DNA of 64,000 bases from contig NZ_JBATXB010000088.1 in the NCBI RefSeq assembly GCF_049673005.1, positions 1 through 64,000 on the forward strand, given 5' to 3'. Positions 16,805-25,551 of the stretch are shown here, one piece after another. Source of the DNA: Carnobacterium_A sp049673005 (GTDB lineage: Bacteria; Bacillota; Bacilli; Lactobacillales; Carnobacteriaceae). The notes beneath the pieces are model-generated. The model was not told where the DNA came from. It searched no databases and worked only from the letters and a program-made list of their open reading frames with translations. The stretch's first letter is position 1; every line of letters starts with the position of its first letter. The position numbers and the translations under genes were made by a program.

Positions 16805-16858
16805 TAAAAAGACCACTAAATTTTGTCAAACGACATAAAAAATTCAGTGGTCTTTTTT
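16805..16858. terminator. bidirectional terminator
   Basis: Inverted repeat AAAAAGACCACT...AGTGGTCTTTTTT (arms 16806-16817/16846-16857) between two convergent membrane-protein genes, with A/T tracts on both sides. Confidence 0.88.
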
Positions 16859-16881
16859 CTATTCATAAATATATATATTAT

Positions 16882-17553
16882 TTAAAACCCTTTTTTTTGA
16901 CCTCGCCATGGCGGATTTTTACCTTCTTGAAACTCATCTATACCAGGTCCACCCAACCGCTTAAGTCTCCAAATCCCATAAATTAATGTTAAAACTAAAA
17001 CTGTTACTGTTGCTGGAAAACCAAGTAAAATACTTGCCCATCCTAACTCTGTTAGATTCCCTCTATTGTATAAAAGTATTTGAAGAACCATTCTTGCTAA
17101 AAATAAGAGTGCCCAAACCACTGTTACTTCTCTATAAGCTGGTTTTACATCTTTTCTCAAAAACCATTCAAAATTCCAACCTCGTGATAAATGACTTAAA
17201 ATCGCTGCGAGCGGTTTCCCAATAAGAACGCTTATAGTAGAGACTAAAAATAAGGCCCCACTTCCTATTATTTTAGGCAAAAAATAATTTGCTGCATTAT
17301 CTGCAATCAATGCAAAACCAGAAGCAAGAGCTACTCCAGCAATCCCTGCCACAGCATATAAAAAACTCTCTTTCTTTAAAATTCTAACGACGGCTAAAAT
17401 ACTAGCAAGAGATAAAGCTAATATAACTCCTTCTTTAAGTCCAAATAGATTATTTCCTATTACATATACAATTGGTGGAATAATGGCATCAATTGTCTTT
17501 CCCGATAAAAAGTGCCTTAATTCATCCCCGATATCCTTAAATAGTTTTTTCAT
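16882..17553 (-). CDS. DUF3159 family membrane protein
   Basis: Membrane protein, 223 aa, with about six helices in three pairs and a hydrophilic tail (DEFQEGKNPPWRGQKKGF). The opening helix IIPPIVYVIGNNLFGLKEG and the loop with RGWNFEWFLRKDV resemble DUF3159 proteins (also called intracellular septation-protein-like), best known from Actinobacteria; function unknown. A clear AAAGGAG precedes the ATG. It lies alone between convergent DUF2177 and the tRNA. Confidence 0.7.
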   Translation of the reverse strand: MKKLFKDIGDELRHFLSGKTIDAIIPPIVYVIGNNLFGLKEGVILALSLASILAVVRILKKESFLYAVAGIAGVALASGFALIADNAANYFLPKIIGSGALFLVSTISVLIGKPLAAILSHLSRGWNFEWFLRKDVKPAYREVTVVWALLFLARMVLQILLYNRGNLTELGWASILLGFPATVTVLVLTLIYGIWRLKRLGGPGIDEFQEGKNPPWRGQKKGF

Positions 17554-17675
17554 TTTTTCTCCTTTAAACCTTTACTAAATTATAGCACATGTCTTATAAA
17601 TTGAGAGCTTTAAGTATAGGACACCTTCCCATCACTACCCATTCAAAAGGCTCTTTTTTATATTAAGCTATAAAA

Positions 17676-17715
17676 AATCAAAAAAAGTCGTACAAATTAA
17701 TGCATGACTTTTTTC
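17676..17715 (-). terminator. terminator after tRNA (copy of the mnmG terminator)
   Basis: On the minus strand AAAAAAGTC...GACTTTTTT encloses GTACAAATTAATGCAT. The hairpin is nearly the same as that at 17880-17919 but with a compensatory base-pair change (GTC/GAC versus GCC/GGC). Confidence 0.82.
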
Positions 17716-17725
17716 GATCATATGA

Positions 17726-17798
17726 TGGTCCCAACTGGGCTCGAACCAGCGACCCCTACCTTGTCGAGGTAGTGCTCTCCCAACTGAGCTATGGAACC
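17726..17798 (-). tRNA. tRNA-Val (GAC), atypical: C33 and no encoded CCA
   Basis: The cloverleaf folds on the minus strand: acceptor GGTTCCA/TGGGACC (one T-G pair), D-arm GCTC...GAGC, anticodon stem CTACC/GGTAG, variable loop GGGTC, T-arm GCTGG-TTCGAGC-CCAGT. The seven-base anticodon loop is TCGACAA, which makes 34-36 GAC (valine) but puts C, not the near-universal U, at position 33. The 3' end lacks CCA. 73 nt. It has its own terminator. It may be a functional oddity or a decaying gene. Confidence 0.8.
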
Positions 17799-17879
17799 TT
17801 TAGCTTATTAAATTCTTCTTTACGATTATATCCTACTCTCCCTATTAAAGCAAAGTACTTTTTTATCGTTTTCCAGCAA

Positions 17880-17919
17880 CAAAAAAAGCCGTACAAACTT
17901 AATGCATGGCTTTTTTTTG
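17880..17919 (-). terminator. terminator of mnmG
   Basis: AAAAAAAGCC...GGCTTTTTTT hairpin enclosing GTACAAACTTAATGCAT, 18 bp after the mnmG stop. Nearly identical to the hairpin on the other side of the tRNA. Confidence 0.85.
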
Positions 17920-17936
17920 TTGCTATTAAATAGTTC

Positions 17937-19829
17937 TTACACTTTTACAATTCTGCCTTGCTCTATATAAACCATTAAGACAGAAATATCTGCTGGATTA
18001 ACACCACTGATACGACTTGCTTGAGCAATTGTTTCAGGTTGAATAAGCGTCAATCTTTGCTTAGCTTCTGTTGCAATTCCATTAATAACAGAATAGTCGA
18101 TACTTTCAGGAATTCGCTTGTTTTCCATTCTTTTTAACTTATCTACTTTTTGAATAGCCTTTTTGATATAGCCTTCATATTTAACTTGAATCTCAATTTG
18201 CTCTTCTACTTCTCTTGGTAGAGTGACATCTAACGGAGCAAACTTAAGAATGTCCCAGTAAGAAATTTCTGGTCGACGCAAGAAATCAAGGGCTAAAATA
18301 CCATCTTTTAATGGCGCGATAGTTTTCTCAGCTAAAAACTCTTGAATTTCTACTGTTGGTTTCAATCGAATATGACTTAAACGGTTCATTTCTTGTTCGA
18401 CATACTCTCTTTTCAAAAGTAACGCTTCGTATCGTTCTTTTGAAGCCAGCCCAAGATGGTAGCCTATTTCTGTCAAGCGTAAATCAGCATTATCATGACG
18501 CAATAACAATCTATACTCTGCTCTTGATGTTAATAATCTATAAGGTTCGTTTGTGCCTTTTGTTACCAAATCATCAATCATCACGCCTATATATCCTTCG
18601 CTGCGTTTCATCACGAACGGTTCTTTGCCTTGTGTCTTAAGAACAGCATTGATTCCTGCCATAATTCCTTGACCAGCAGCCTCTTCATAACCCGATGTCC
18701 CGTTCATTTGACCAGCTGTAAACAGATTTTCAACGGCTTTTGTTTCTAGTGACGGACGTAATTGATGTGGTACAACGACGTCGTATTCAATGGCATAACC
18801 ACTACGCATCATTTCCGCATTTTCTAATCCCTCAATCGTATGCAAGATATCTTCTTGAACATCTTCAGGAAGTGAAGTAGACAGACCTTGTACGTAAACT
18901 TCCTCCGTATGACGACCTTCTGGCTCTAGGAATAATTGATGTCTTGGTTTATCACTGAAACGAACTACTTTATCTTCAATTGATGGACAATAACGAGCTC
19001 CTACTCCTTCAACAATACCTGTAAACATCGGTGCACGATGCAAGTTTTCTTGAATAATCTGATGTGTTTTATCATTAGTGTATGTTAACCAACAAGATAA
19101 CTGATCTTTTAGATAGGAACTGCTAGGTGTTTCATAACTGAAATGATTTGCTTTTATGTCTCCTGGTTGCTCTGCAGTCACCTCATAATTAATAGTTGAA
19201 GCCTTAACTCTCGGAGGTGTCCCTGTTTTAAATCTATTCAGTTCAAAACCGTGTTCGATTAAGTTTTCTGAAAGTTTAATTGACGGTTGAGAATTATTTG
19301 GACCTGAAGAATATTTTAATTCTCCAATGATAATTTGCCCCCTTGAAGATGTTCCTGCTGTTAGAATGACAGCCTTCGAACGATAAATCGCACCTGTATT
19401 CGTAATAATTCCTTTACAAATGCCGTCTTCTATAATTAATTCCTCTGCAATACCTTGTTTTAAAACAAGGTTTTCGGTTGTTTCAATTGTCCGCTTCATT
19501 TCATTGGCATACATAAACTTATCTGCTTGCGCTCTTAGAGCTCTTACCGCTGGACCTTTTCCAGTATTTAACATTCTCATCTGAATATAGGTCTTGTCTA
19601 TATTATGTCCCATTTCTCCACCTAATGCGTCTATCTCTCTAACAACAACCCCTTTAGCTGGACCACCTAATGATGGGTTACAAGGCATAAATGCGATCAT
19701 ATCTAAGTTTAGAGTGATTAATAACGTTTTACTTCCCATTCTTGCAGAAGCTAAAGCCGCTTCAGAACCTGCATGTCCTGCTCCAACTACTATAATATCA
19801 AAATTACCTGCTTCGTAATGTTGCATCAA
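17937..19829 (-). CDS. mnmG: tRNA uridine-34 carboxymethylaminomethyl-modifying enzyme MnmG (GidA)
   Basis: FAD enzyme that works with MnmE to install cmnm5 at wobble U34 of several tRNAs. The FAD loop GAGHAGSEAA starts near residue 16, and CNPSLGGPAKG, GQMNGTSGYEEAAGQG and the C-terminal helical tRNA-binding domain (~550-630) are all present. 630 aa, usual length. MM- start with its ribosome site in the gap after mnmE. Same strand as mnmE and only ~40 bp from it, so the two are one transcript. Confidence 0.97.
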   Translation of the reverse strand: MMQHYEAGNFDIIVVGAGHAGSEAALASARMGSKTLLITLNLDMIAFMPCNPSLGGPAKGVVVREIDALGGEMGHNIDKTYIQMRMLNTGKGPAVRALRAQADKFMYANEMKRTIETTENLVLKQGIAEELIIEDGICKGIITNTGAIYRSKAVILTAGTSSRGQIIIGELKYSSGPNNSQPSIKLSENLIEHGFELNRFKTGTPPRVKASTINYEVTAEQPGDIKANHFSYETPSSSYLKDQLSCWLTYTNDKTHQIIQENLHRAPMFTGIVEGVGARYCPSIEDKVVRFSDKPRHQLFLEPEGRHTEEVYVQGLSTSLPEDVQEDILHTIEGLENAEMMRSGYAIEYDVVVPHQLRPSLETKAVENLFTAGQMNGTSGYEEAAGQGIMAGINAVLKTQGKEPFVMKRSEGYIGVMIDDLVTKGTNEPYRLLTSRAEYRLLLRHDNADLRLTEIGYHLGLASKERYEALLLKREYVEQEMNRLSHIRLKPTVEIQEFLAEKTIAPLKDGILALDFLRRPEISYWDILKFAPLDVTLPREVEEQIEIQVKYEGYIKKAIQKVDKLKRMENKRIPESIDYSVINGIATEAKQRLTLIQPETIAQASRISGVNPADISVLMVYIEQGRIVKV

Positions 19830-19867
19830 ATCATTCCTTCCATTTCATATTCACTTCGCTATTATTA

Positions 19868-21256
19868 TTATTTCCCTAAACAAAATTGGCTAAATAATTG
19901 AGTCAAGAGCTCGTCTTGCACACTATCGCCAGTAATTTCGCCAAGTAATTCCCATGAGCGAGTCATATCTATCTGAACTAAGTCCACGGGCATTCCTGAT
20001 TCGATCCCTGTAATCACATCATCTAAAGCAGATTCTGCATCATTTAGCAATGCAATATGACGTACGTTAGAAACATATGTGGCATCTTTTTCTCCTGTTT
20101 GTCCTGCAAAGAATAAATAAGCGATTTTTTCTTCTAATTTATCAATACCTGATTTAGTTAGAATAGATGTCTTCACAATAGAATCAGGATCAACAAGTTC
20201 TTCTAACTTTGTTAAGTCTAACTTATTTGGCAAATCCATTTTATTTAAAATTACAATCCGATGATTTTGATCTGTAGCTTTTATTAATAGTCTATCTTCT
20301 TCAGTTAATTTTTCATTTTGATTAAAAACAAGTAAAACTAAATCTGAATTCGCCAAAGCTTGACGGCTTTTTTCTACGCCAATTCTTTCTACAATATCTT
20401 CTGTTTCGCGTATTCCAGCGGTATCAACTAACTTTAAAGGAACTCCTCTAACATTTACGTATTCCTCAATAATATCTCGGGTTGTTCCAGCAACTTCAGT
20501 TACAATTGCTTTTTCTTCCTGTAACAAGAAATTCAGTAAGCTAGACTTCCCAACATTAGGTCGTCCTATAATCGCTGTAGCTAATCCTTCTCTTAATATT
20601 TTCCCTTGACTAGCTGTTTGTAGTAGTTGTTGAATTTGAGCTTTTACTAGCTTTGCTTTCTCTACTAATAATTGCGACGTTAACGTTTCTACATCATCGT
20701 ATTCAGGATAATCAATATTAACTTCTACCTGAGCAAGAGTATCCAAGATATCTGATCGTAGATTTCTTATTAATGTTGATAAGTTACCGTCTAATTGTTG
20801 TAAGGCCACATGCATGGCTCTATCTGTTTTAGCTCTTATTAAATCCATCACTGCTTCTGCTTGTGATAAATCAATGCGGCCATTTAAAAAAGCTCTCTTA
20901 GTAAACTCTCCTGGCTCAGCTAAACGAGCACCAAATTGAAGAACAACCTGTAAAACTTGATTAACTGATGTAATACCTCCGTGACAATTAATCTCAACCA
21001 CATCTTCACGCGTAAAGGTTTTAGGAGCTCGCATCACTGAAACCATTACTTCATCAACTGTCTTACCTGTCTTCGGGTTTTCAATATGTCCATAATGAAG
21101 CGTATGACTTTTTTGATTGATTAGTTTTTTTGTACCTGACCTATAAACACGATCAGCAATCTCTAATGCCTCATCTCCACTTAAACGAACAATCCCTATT
21201 GCACCTTCTCCTGGTGGTGTTGAAATAGCTGCTATTGTTTCAAATTCTAATGACAA
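19868..21256 (-). CDS. mnmE: tRNA modification GTPase MnmE (TrmE/ThdF)
   Basis: Partner of MnmG in wobble-uridine modification. An N-terminal folate-binding domain (~1-120) is followed by helices, a G domain inserted at ~220-380 (P-loop GRPNVGKSSLLN, DTAGIRETED, NKMD) and a C-terminal CLGK ending that carries the catalytic Cys of the CxGK motif. 462 aa. The start codon is TTG (21254-21256); an AAGGAG about 9 nt upstream supports it. It is normally next to jag, but here 13 kb of other genes intervene and mnmE has its own promoter. Confidence 0.96.
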   Translation of the reverse strand: MSLEFETIAAISTPPGEGAIGIVRLSGDEALEIADRVYRSGTKKLINQKSHTLHYGHIENPKTGKTVDEVMVSVMRAPKTFTREDVVEINCHGGITSVNQVLQVVLQFGARLAEPGEFTKRAFLNGRIDLSQAEAVMDLIRAKTDRAMHVALQQLDGNLSTLIRNLRSDILDTLAQVEVNIDYPEYDDVETLTSQLLVEKAKLVKAQIQQLLQTASQGKILREGLATAIIGRPNVGKSSLLNFLLQEEKAIVTEVAGTTRDIIEEYVNVRGVPLKLVDTAGIRETEDIVERIGVEKSRQALANSDLVLLVFNQNEKLTEEDRLLIKATDQNHRIVILNKMDLPNKLDLTKLEELVDPDSIVKTSILTKSGIDKLEEKIAYLFFAGQTGEKDATYVSNVRHIALLNDAESALDDVITGIESGMPVDLVQIDMTRSWELLGEITGDSVQDELLTQLFSQFCLGK

Positions 21257-21407
21257 ACTCCTTCACTCCTTTTTAATTTTTCGCGCGAAAAAAGCGCCCA
21301 CTCCACCCATTTGCTACTATCAAATGGAATGGATAAAGCACTTTGACTACTTTTATCATTCAGATAAATTTATATTCGTTTATGATTCACTTAATTGTTG
21401 CTGTTCC
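21257..21407 (-). promoter_or_regulatory. ~150-nt leader of mnmE with hairpins
   Basis: From the promoter at 21414-21442 to the TTG start, the RNA has a stem around CATTTG/CAAATG (about 21308-21326) followed by GGGCGC, six T's and a palindromic CGCGCG (21283-21290). A hairpin followed by a U-run in a leader is attenuator-like. No known riboswitch family is recognised. Confidence 0.35.
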
Positions 21408-21413
21408 GTTTAG

Positions 21414-21442
21414 ACTATACAAGTTCTCTAACTATTTGTCAA
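21414..21442 (-). promoter_or_regulatory. promoter of mnmE-mnmG
   Basis: Minus strand TTGACA (21437-21442), 17 bp, TATAGT (21414-21419). Strong, and necessary because jag-side readthrough is cut off by the 13-kb insertion. Confidence 0.8.
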
Positions 21443-22042
21443 CAATACAATACTATTTTTTTTTGTGTATGTTTCTACTATATATATATATATGTATGCA
21501 CCGTCTAATTAAAATTAATTCAATCCATGCTAATAGCTCTAAATTTTTTATAATTATTCTATTTTTCTTTTTTAACCGTTTTATTATATTACAGTCTCTT
21601 TATCCTTTTTTAATAAAAAACCAAAATATACATTGTTTTTGTTCACTTTCTTGCTTTTTTTACTTCTTTCGAATAGTAAAAAAACTAGATTTGAACTTTT
21701 TTACAAAATAAAACTCGTTGTTCATTACGAATAATTCGCTAATGTGTCTAAAAAATTACAAAGAAAGCTCTTTCTTACAAAAAAGTTGATTTTCTATGCT
21801 TTTTCTTAATTTTATAGCTAAATAATACAAACATGATAAGAAGATATAACGATTAGGCTTTTCTCTTTATTTTAGATTTATTCATGGTAGGATAGCACAT
21901 GTTGAAGGAATAACCCCTTCGTTATAAGTAATAGCACAAAATAAAAGCTGAAATGTCGCTCTTAAAACTACGGTCAATCGCTCTTAAAGGATGCAACCAA
22001 ACTACTATCAATATGGAAAACAAAAAAGGAGATTAAAATTAT
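21443..22042. other. 600-bp very AT-rich intergenic stretch
   Basis: It holds T-rich sequence, a TA run near 21479-21492, and toward the LysM gene a GAAGG/CCTTC mini-hairpin (about 21905-21920) and the direct repeat TCGCTCTTAAA (21956-21966 and 21978-21988, 22-bp period). A nominal open frame at 21343-21711 is phenylalanine/isoleucine-rich and has no ribosome site, so I do not call it. The stretch probably contains the promoter and a structured leader for the LysM/3D gene. Confidence 0.5.
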
Positions 22043-22825
22043 ATGTTTAACTTAAAATCAAAATTATTTATCGCAAGTGCAACTTTAGCTCTAACTGGTG
22101 TCATAGCTGTTTCAAACCCAACAGAAGCATCTGCTGCAGAATACAATGCTTCTACATGGGAAGCTCGCTCAGTTTCTGAAATCAAAGATGGGATTAAAAA
22201 GAATGAAGACGGAAGTTCTGAATACACCATTCAATGGGGAGATACCCTTTCTTCAGTTGCAGCTGCAACGGAAACTTCTCTTGATTCTTTAGTAAACGTA
22301 AATGATATAAATAATGCTAACATTATCTTTACAGGAAACACTATCTCATTATCTGCTGACCACTCAACTGTGACAGTCGAAAAAGAAGATAAAAAAGTTA
22401 GTTACGATGTAAGCCCAGCAACCGAAGTTGTAGAAACAGAAGCTCCAAAAGAAGAAGTACCTGTTCAAAATGAAGCTCCAGTAGAAGAACCTGTAGCAAC
22501 TGTAGAAACTCCAGCTGCTGAGCCAGCTCAACAAGCGACTGGACAAACAGTGACTGTTCAAGCAACAGCTTACTCAACTAACCAACCTGAATTAAGTGAT
22601 ACGACTGCAACTGGGATTAATTTAAATTCAAACCCTAACGTTATTGCCGTTGATCCAAACTTTATTCCTCTAGGTTCAACTGTTACTATCCCGGGATATG
22701 GAACATTTATTGCTGGAGATACAGGTAGCGCAATCAAAGGAAATCGTATTGATATCCACATGACTGATCTTAACCGTGCTGTTAACTTTGGTAGACAGAC
22801 AATGAATATCCAAGTTTCTAAATAA
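22043..22825 (+). CDS. secreted LysM and 3D-domain cell-wall protein
   Basis: Probable exported peptidoglycan-active protein. A signal peptide (1-31, ending EASAA) is followed by one LysM domain (~60-105, YTIQWGDTLSSVA) for wall binding. A P/E/V-rich low-complexity linker (~123-168) leads to a C-terminal 3D domain (~169-260). The three family aspartates are D204 (AVDPNFIPLGS), D226 (AGDTGSA) and D237 (RIDIHM). 3D domains resemble the MltA lytic-transglycosylase fold, and similar proteins act in cell-wall turnover or resuscitation. AAGGAG sits 10 nt before the ATG. Long structured upstream region, monocistronic, two terminators behind. Confidence 0.88.
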   Translation: MFNLKSKLFIASATLALTGVIAVSNPTEASAAEYNASTWEARSVSEIKDGIKKNEDGSSEYTIQWGDTLSSVAAATETSLDSLVNVNDINNANIIFTGNTISLSADHSTVTVEKEDKKVSYDVSPATEVVETEAPKEEVPVQNEAPVEEPVATVETPAAEPAQQATGQTVTVQATAYSTNQPELSDTTATGINLNSNPNVIAVDPNFIPLGSTVTIPGYGTFIAGDTGSAIKGNRIDIHMTDLNRAVNFGRQTMNIQVSK

Positions 22826-22860
22826 TTTTTGTACTTCTATCAATACAAGTACAAAATTTA
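22825..22860 (+). terminator. terminator after the LysM/3D gene
   Basis: Inverted repeat TTTTGTACTT...AAGTACAAAA directly at the stop codon. Confidence 0.55.
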
Positions 22861-22877
22861 ATAGAAAACAAATTATG

Positions 22878-22932
22878 TAAAAAACTCGTGAACTAATAAA
22901 GCCTCTGCTTTTTATGTTCATGAGTTTTTTTG
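22878..22932 (+). terminator. second terminator after the LysM/3D gene
   Basis: AAAAACTCGTGAAC (22880-22893) pairs with GTTCATGAGTTTTTT (22916-22930), followed by TGTTTTTT. Confidence 0.75.
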
Positions 22933-23072
22933 TTTTTTAGACTGTTCGTTCTTTGTTTTAGTCACTCATTATAAATAATCATTCGTTAAGATAAATTGTA
23001 TTGCTTTGATTCTTTTCGCTGCTAAATATGCTAAACTATAGATGGAAAATAAGAAATGAGAGGTCTTTTACA

Positions 23073-23834
23073 GTGAATAAATTTAACGAGATATCTTTGG
23101 AAATCCAAGGCGCTATCATTAATCAGAGCTATTTACCCGGTGATCTTTTACCAAGTGAAAATGAACTCGCAAAAAAATATAAGGTTTCTCGTGAAACTAT
23201 CCGAAAAGCATTATCTTTGTTATTAGAAAACGGGTATATTCAAAAACAACAGGGCAAAGGTTCTATCGTTTTGGATATGAAACGCTTTGATTTTCCAATA
23301 TCTGGATTAACTAGTTACAAAGAGTTGCAAACTGCTCAGCACATAAACAGTCAAACCGTTGTTTCTTCAAACATAAAAATGACTCTGCCTAATTCTTTGG
23401 CAGAACGTTTAAGAATATCCGATAGTACACAAGTTATCTATATAGAAAGACAGCGTAAAGTTGACGGTGAAGTTGTTATTTTAGACAAAGATTTTCTCTT
23501 AACTACTGTCATTCCTGATATACCTAACGAAGCCGCAGAAGATTCTTTATATGACTACATCGAAAACACCTTAGGCTTAGTTATAAGCTACGCACAAAAA
23601 GAAATTATCGTAGAATTAGCTACATCTGAAGATCATCGATTAATGGATCTACATGGTGACACTCATGTTGTAGTTGTTAGGAGTGATGTTTATTTGGAAG
23701 ACACAACACTATTCCAATACACGGAATCAAGACATCGTTTAGACCGGTTTCGTTTTGTAGACTTTGCTCGTCGTAAAAATCCAAGTGAGCTAAAAAAAGA
23801 ATCAACTAAATCAATAAAAGACAGCCATCTCTAG
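23073..23834 (+). CDS. treR: trehalose operon repressor TreR (GntR family)
   Basis: GntR/HutC-type repressor whose effector is normally trehalose-6-phosphate. An N-terminal winged helix (~8-70, PSENELAKKYKVSRETIRKAL) is followed by a UTRA ligand domain (~90-240). The frame opens at 23028, but GAGAGG (23058-23063) is 9 nt from a GTG at 23073 (VNKFNEISL), giving 253 aa, close to the family length. It converges on treC rather than heading the operon, and its last ~30 bases form one arm of a shared terminator. A TreR operator lies at the treB promoter. Confidence 0.9.
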   Translation: MNKFNEISLEIQGAIINQSYLPGDLLPSENELAKKYKVSRETIRKALSLLLENGYIQKQQGKGSIVLDMKRFDFPISGLTSYKELQTAQHINSQTVVSSNIKMTLPNSLAERLRISDSTQVIYIERQRKVDGEVVILDKDFLLTTVIPDIPNEAAEDSLYDYIENTLGLVISYAQKEIIVELATSEDHRLMDLHGDTHVVVVRSDVYLEDTTLFQYTESRHRLDRFRFVDFARRKNPSELKKESTKSIKDSHL

Positions 23835-23859
23835 GATGCTGTCTTTTATTGATTTAGTT
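23804..23859. terminator. bidirectional terminator overlapping the treR stop
   Basis: A perfect 22-bp inverted repeat (arms 23804-23825 and 23838-23859, 12-nt loop) between convergent treR and treC. The left arm lies inside the treR coding sequence (stop at 23832-23834). Confidence 0.85.
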
Positions 23860-23866
23860 AAATTTG

Positions 23867-25528
23867 TTATTCTTTACTATCAAAATAAAAAGCTACCGTC
23901 TCATAGGGTTCCATTACAAATGGTGAGATTAATGTTTTATTTTTTTTATTTCCTATTAGATAACTATTTTGTCGATTCAAGAATTCTTTAGGAATCTCAA
24001 CGCTAACTGGCTCATCATAAAAATGATTTAAAACTAATAATTGTTGCCCGTTGTATTCTCTAACATAAGCATAAACACTTGAATGTTCTAATAAGATACC
24101 ACGATAATTTCCTTCCGAAATAACTTTCATTTCCTTACGTAATTGAATTAACTTTTTATAATACGACAGAATTTCACCTGTTGCTTGTTCTTTTTCTACA
24201 TTGATCTGTAAATAATTATCTGCTACTTTTAACCATGGTTCACCGGTTGTAAAACCAGCATTGGGTTCATCTGACCATTGCATGGGCGTTCGACTATTGT
24301 CTCTAGACTTCTCTTTGATAATAGCCATCGTCTCTTTTAGCGAAAACCCATTCCCAATTAATTCAGCATAAGCATTGTGTGTTTCAACATCAACATAATC
24401 ATCTAAATCTGAAAACCCAGGATTTGTCATCCCTATTTCCTCTCCTTGATAGATATAAGGCGTCCCTCTCAACAGGTGCATCGTTTGAGCCTGTAGTGTT
24501 GCTGACGCATAAAAATGGCGTTCAGGATCCCCAAAACGACTAATCGCACGAGGTTGATCATGGTTATTCCAAAACAATGCATTCCATCCGTTTTTTTCTG
24601 TCATACCTGTTTGCCAATCGTTTAATAATTGCTTTAACTCCATAAAGTCAAAAGGCATTAAACTCCATTTTTCGCTATCTAAATAATCTACTTTTAAATG
24701 GTGAAAACTGAATAGCATAGATAATTCTTCATTTTTAGGGTTTGAATAAGCTGCTCCATTTTCTATAGTAGTAGAAGACATCTCACCAACTGTCATTATA
24801 TTTTCTTTTCTACCAAACGTTTCTTTATTTAACTCGTGAATATAGTCATGTGCTATTGGTTTATCTGTATAAAGAGATTTACCTACACCATCTATCGCAT
24901 CAATTAATACTTCATCTTTTCCGATAACATTGATGACATCAAATCTAAAACCCGTTACCCCTTTATTTAGCCAAAAGTTAACAACTTTAAACATTTCTTT
25001 CCTAACTTCAGGATTACGCCAATTTAAATCTGCTTGCGAAACATCATATAGATGTAAATACTCTTTTCCAGTACTTCCAAATGGTTCCCAAGCTGGTCCA
25101 CCAAATTTAGATACCCAATTAGTAGGATGACTACCATCTGATTTAGGTTCACGTAAGATGTAGTAATCTTGATACTTTTTTTCTCCTGCTAGTGCTTTTT
25201 GAAACCATTCATGATCAATAGAAGTATGATTTAAAACCATATCTAGCATAATTTCCATTTGATTTTTTTTTGCTTCTTCTACGAGTATTTCGAAGTCTTC
25301 CATCGTTCCAAATAAAGGATCAATCTCAGTATAATTGGAAATATCGTAGCCATTATCTTTTTGAGGTGATGAAAAAAATGGATTAATCCAAAGCATATCC
25401 ACTCCTAAGCTAGCTAGGTAAGGAATTTTCTCAATAATCCCTTTTAAGTCCCCAATTCCATCTCCATTCGAGTCTTTAAAAGATTTTGGGTAGATTTGAT
25501 AGACGACTTTTTCATGAAACGCAGTCAA
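23867..25528 (-). CDS. treC: trehalose-6-phosphate hydrolase (alpha,alpha-phosphotrehalase)
   Basis: GH13 enzyme that splits imported trehalose-6-phosphate into glucose and glucose-6-phosphate. The barrel motifs are intact: DMVLNH (region I), GFRFDVIN with nucleophile D197, VGEM with acid/base E249, and WNNHDQPR (region IV). The opening VVYQIYPKSFKDSNGDGIGDL, split as usual, marks the oligo-1,6-glucosidase/TreC branch. 553 aa. It follows treB by 23 bp, so the substrate and the neighbouring PTS permease support TreC over oligo-1,6-glucosidase. Confidence 0.93.
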   Translation of the reverse strand: MTAFHEKVVYQIYPKSFKDSNGDGIGDLKGIIEKIPYLASLGVDMLWINPFFSSPQKDNGYDISNYTEIDPLFGTMEDFEILVEEAKKNQMEIMLDMVLNHTSIDHEWFQKALAGEKKYQDYYILREPKSDGSHPTNWVSKFGGPAWEPFGSTGKEYLHLYDVSQADLNWRNPEVRKEMFKVVNFWLNKGVTGFRFDVINVIGKDEVLIDAIDGVGKSLYTDKPIAHDYIHELNKETFGRKENIMTVGEMSSTTIENGAAYSNPKNEELSMLFSFHHLKVDYLDSEKWSLMPFDFMELKQLLNDWQTGMTEKNGWNALFWNNHDQPRAISRFGDPERHFYASATLQAQTMHLLRGTPYIYQGEEIGMTNPGFSDLDDYVDVETHNAYAELIGNGFSLKETMAIIKEKSRDNSRTPMQWSDEPNAGFTTGEPWLKVADNYLQINVEKEQATGEILSYYKKLIQLRKEMKVISEGNYRGILLEHSSVYAYVREYNGQQLLVLNHFYDEPVSVEIPKEFLNRQNSYLIGNKKNKTLISPFVMEPYETVAFYFDSKE

Positions 25529-25551
25529 TTTTATTCCTACTTTCTACTAAT

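Noticed and set aside
17700..17933. 77-codon plus-strand frame over the tRNA and terminators
   Set aside because: Antisense reading of a tRNA and two hairpins; not a gene.
21343..21711. 122-codon open frame in the AT-rich gap upstream of the LysM gene
   Set aside because: Dominated by Phe/Ile/Leu/Tyr from T-rich DNA, no ribosome site and no recognisable domain; it also overlaps the mnmE promoter.
21900..22042. c-di-AMP (ydaO/yuaA) riboswitch before the LysM/3D gene
   Set aside because: Only a short resemblance; the conserved GGGGUGAAUC and GUCCGAA elements are not found.
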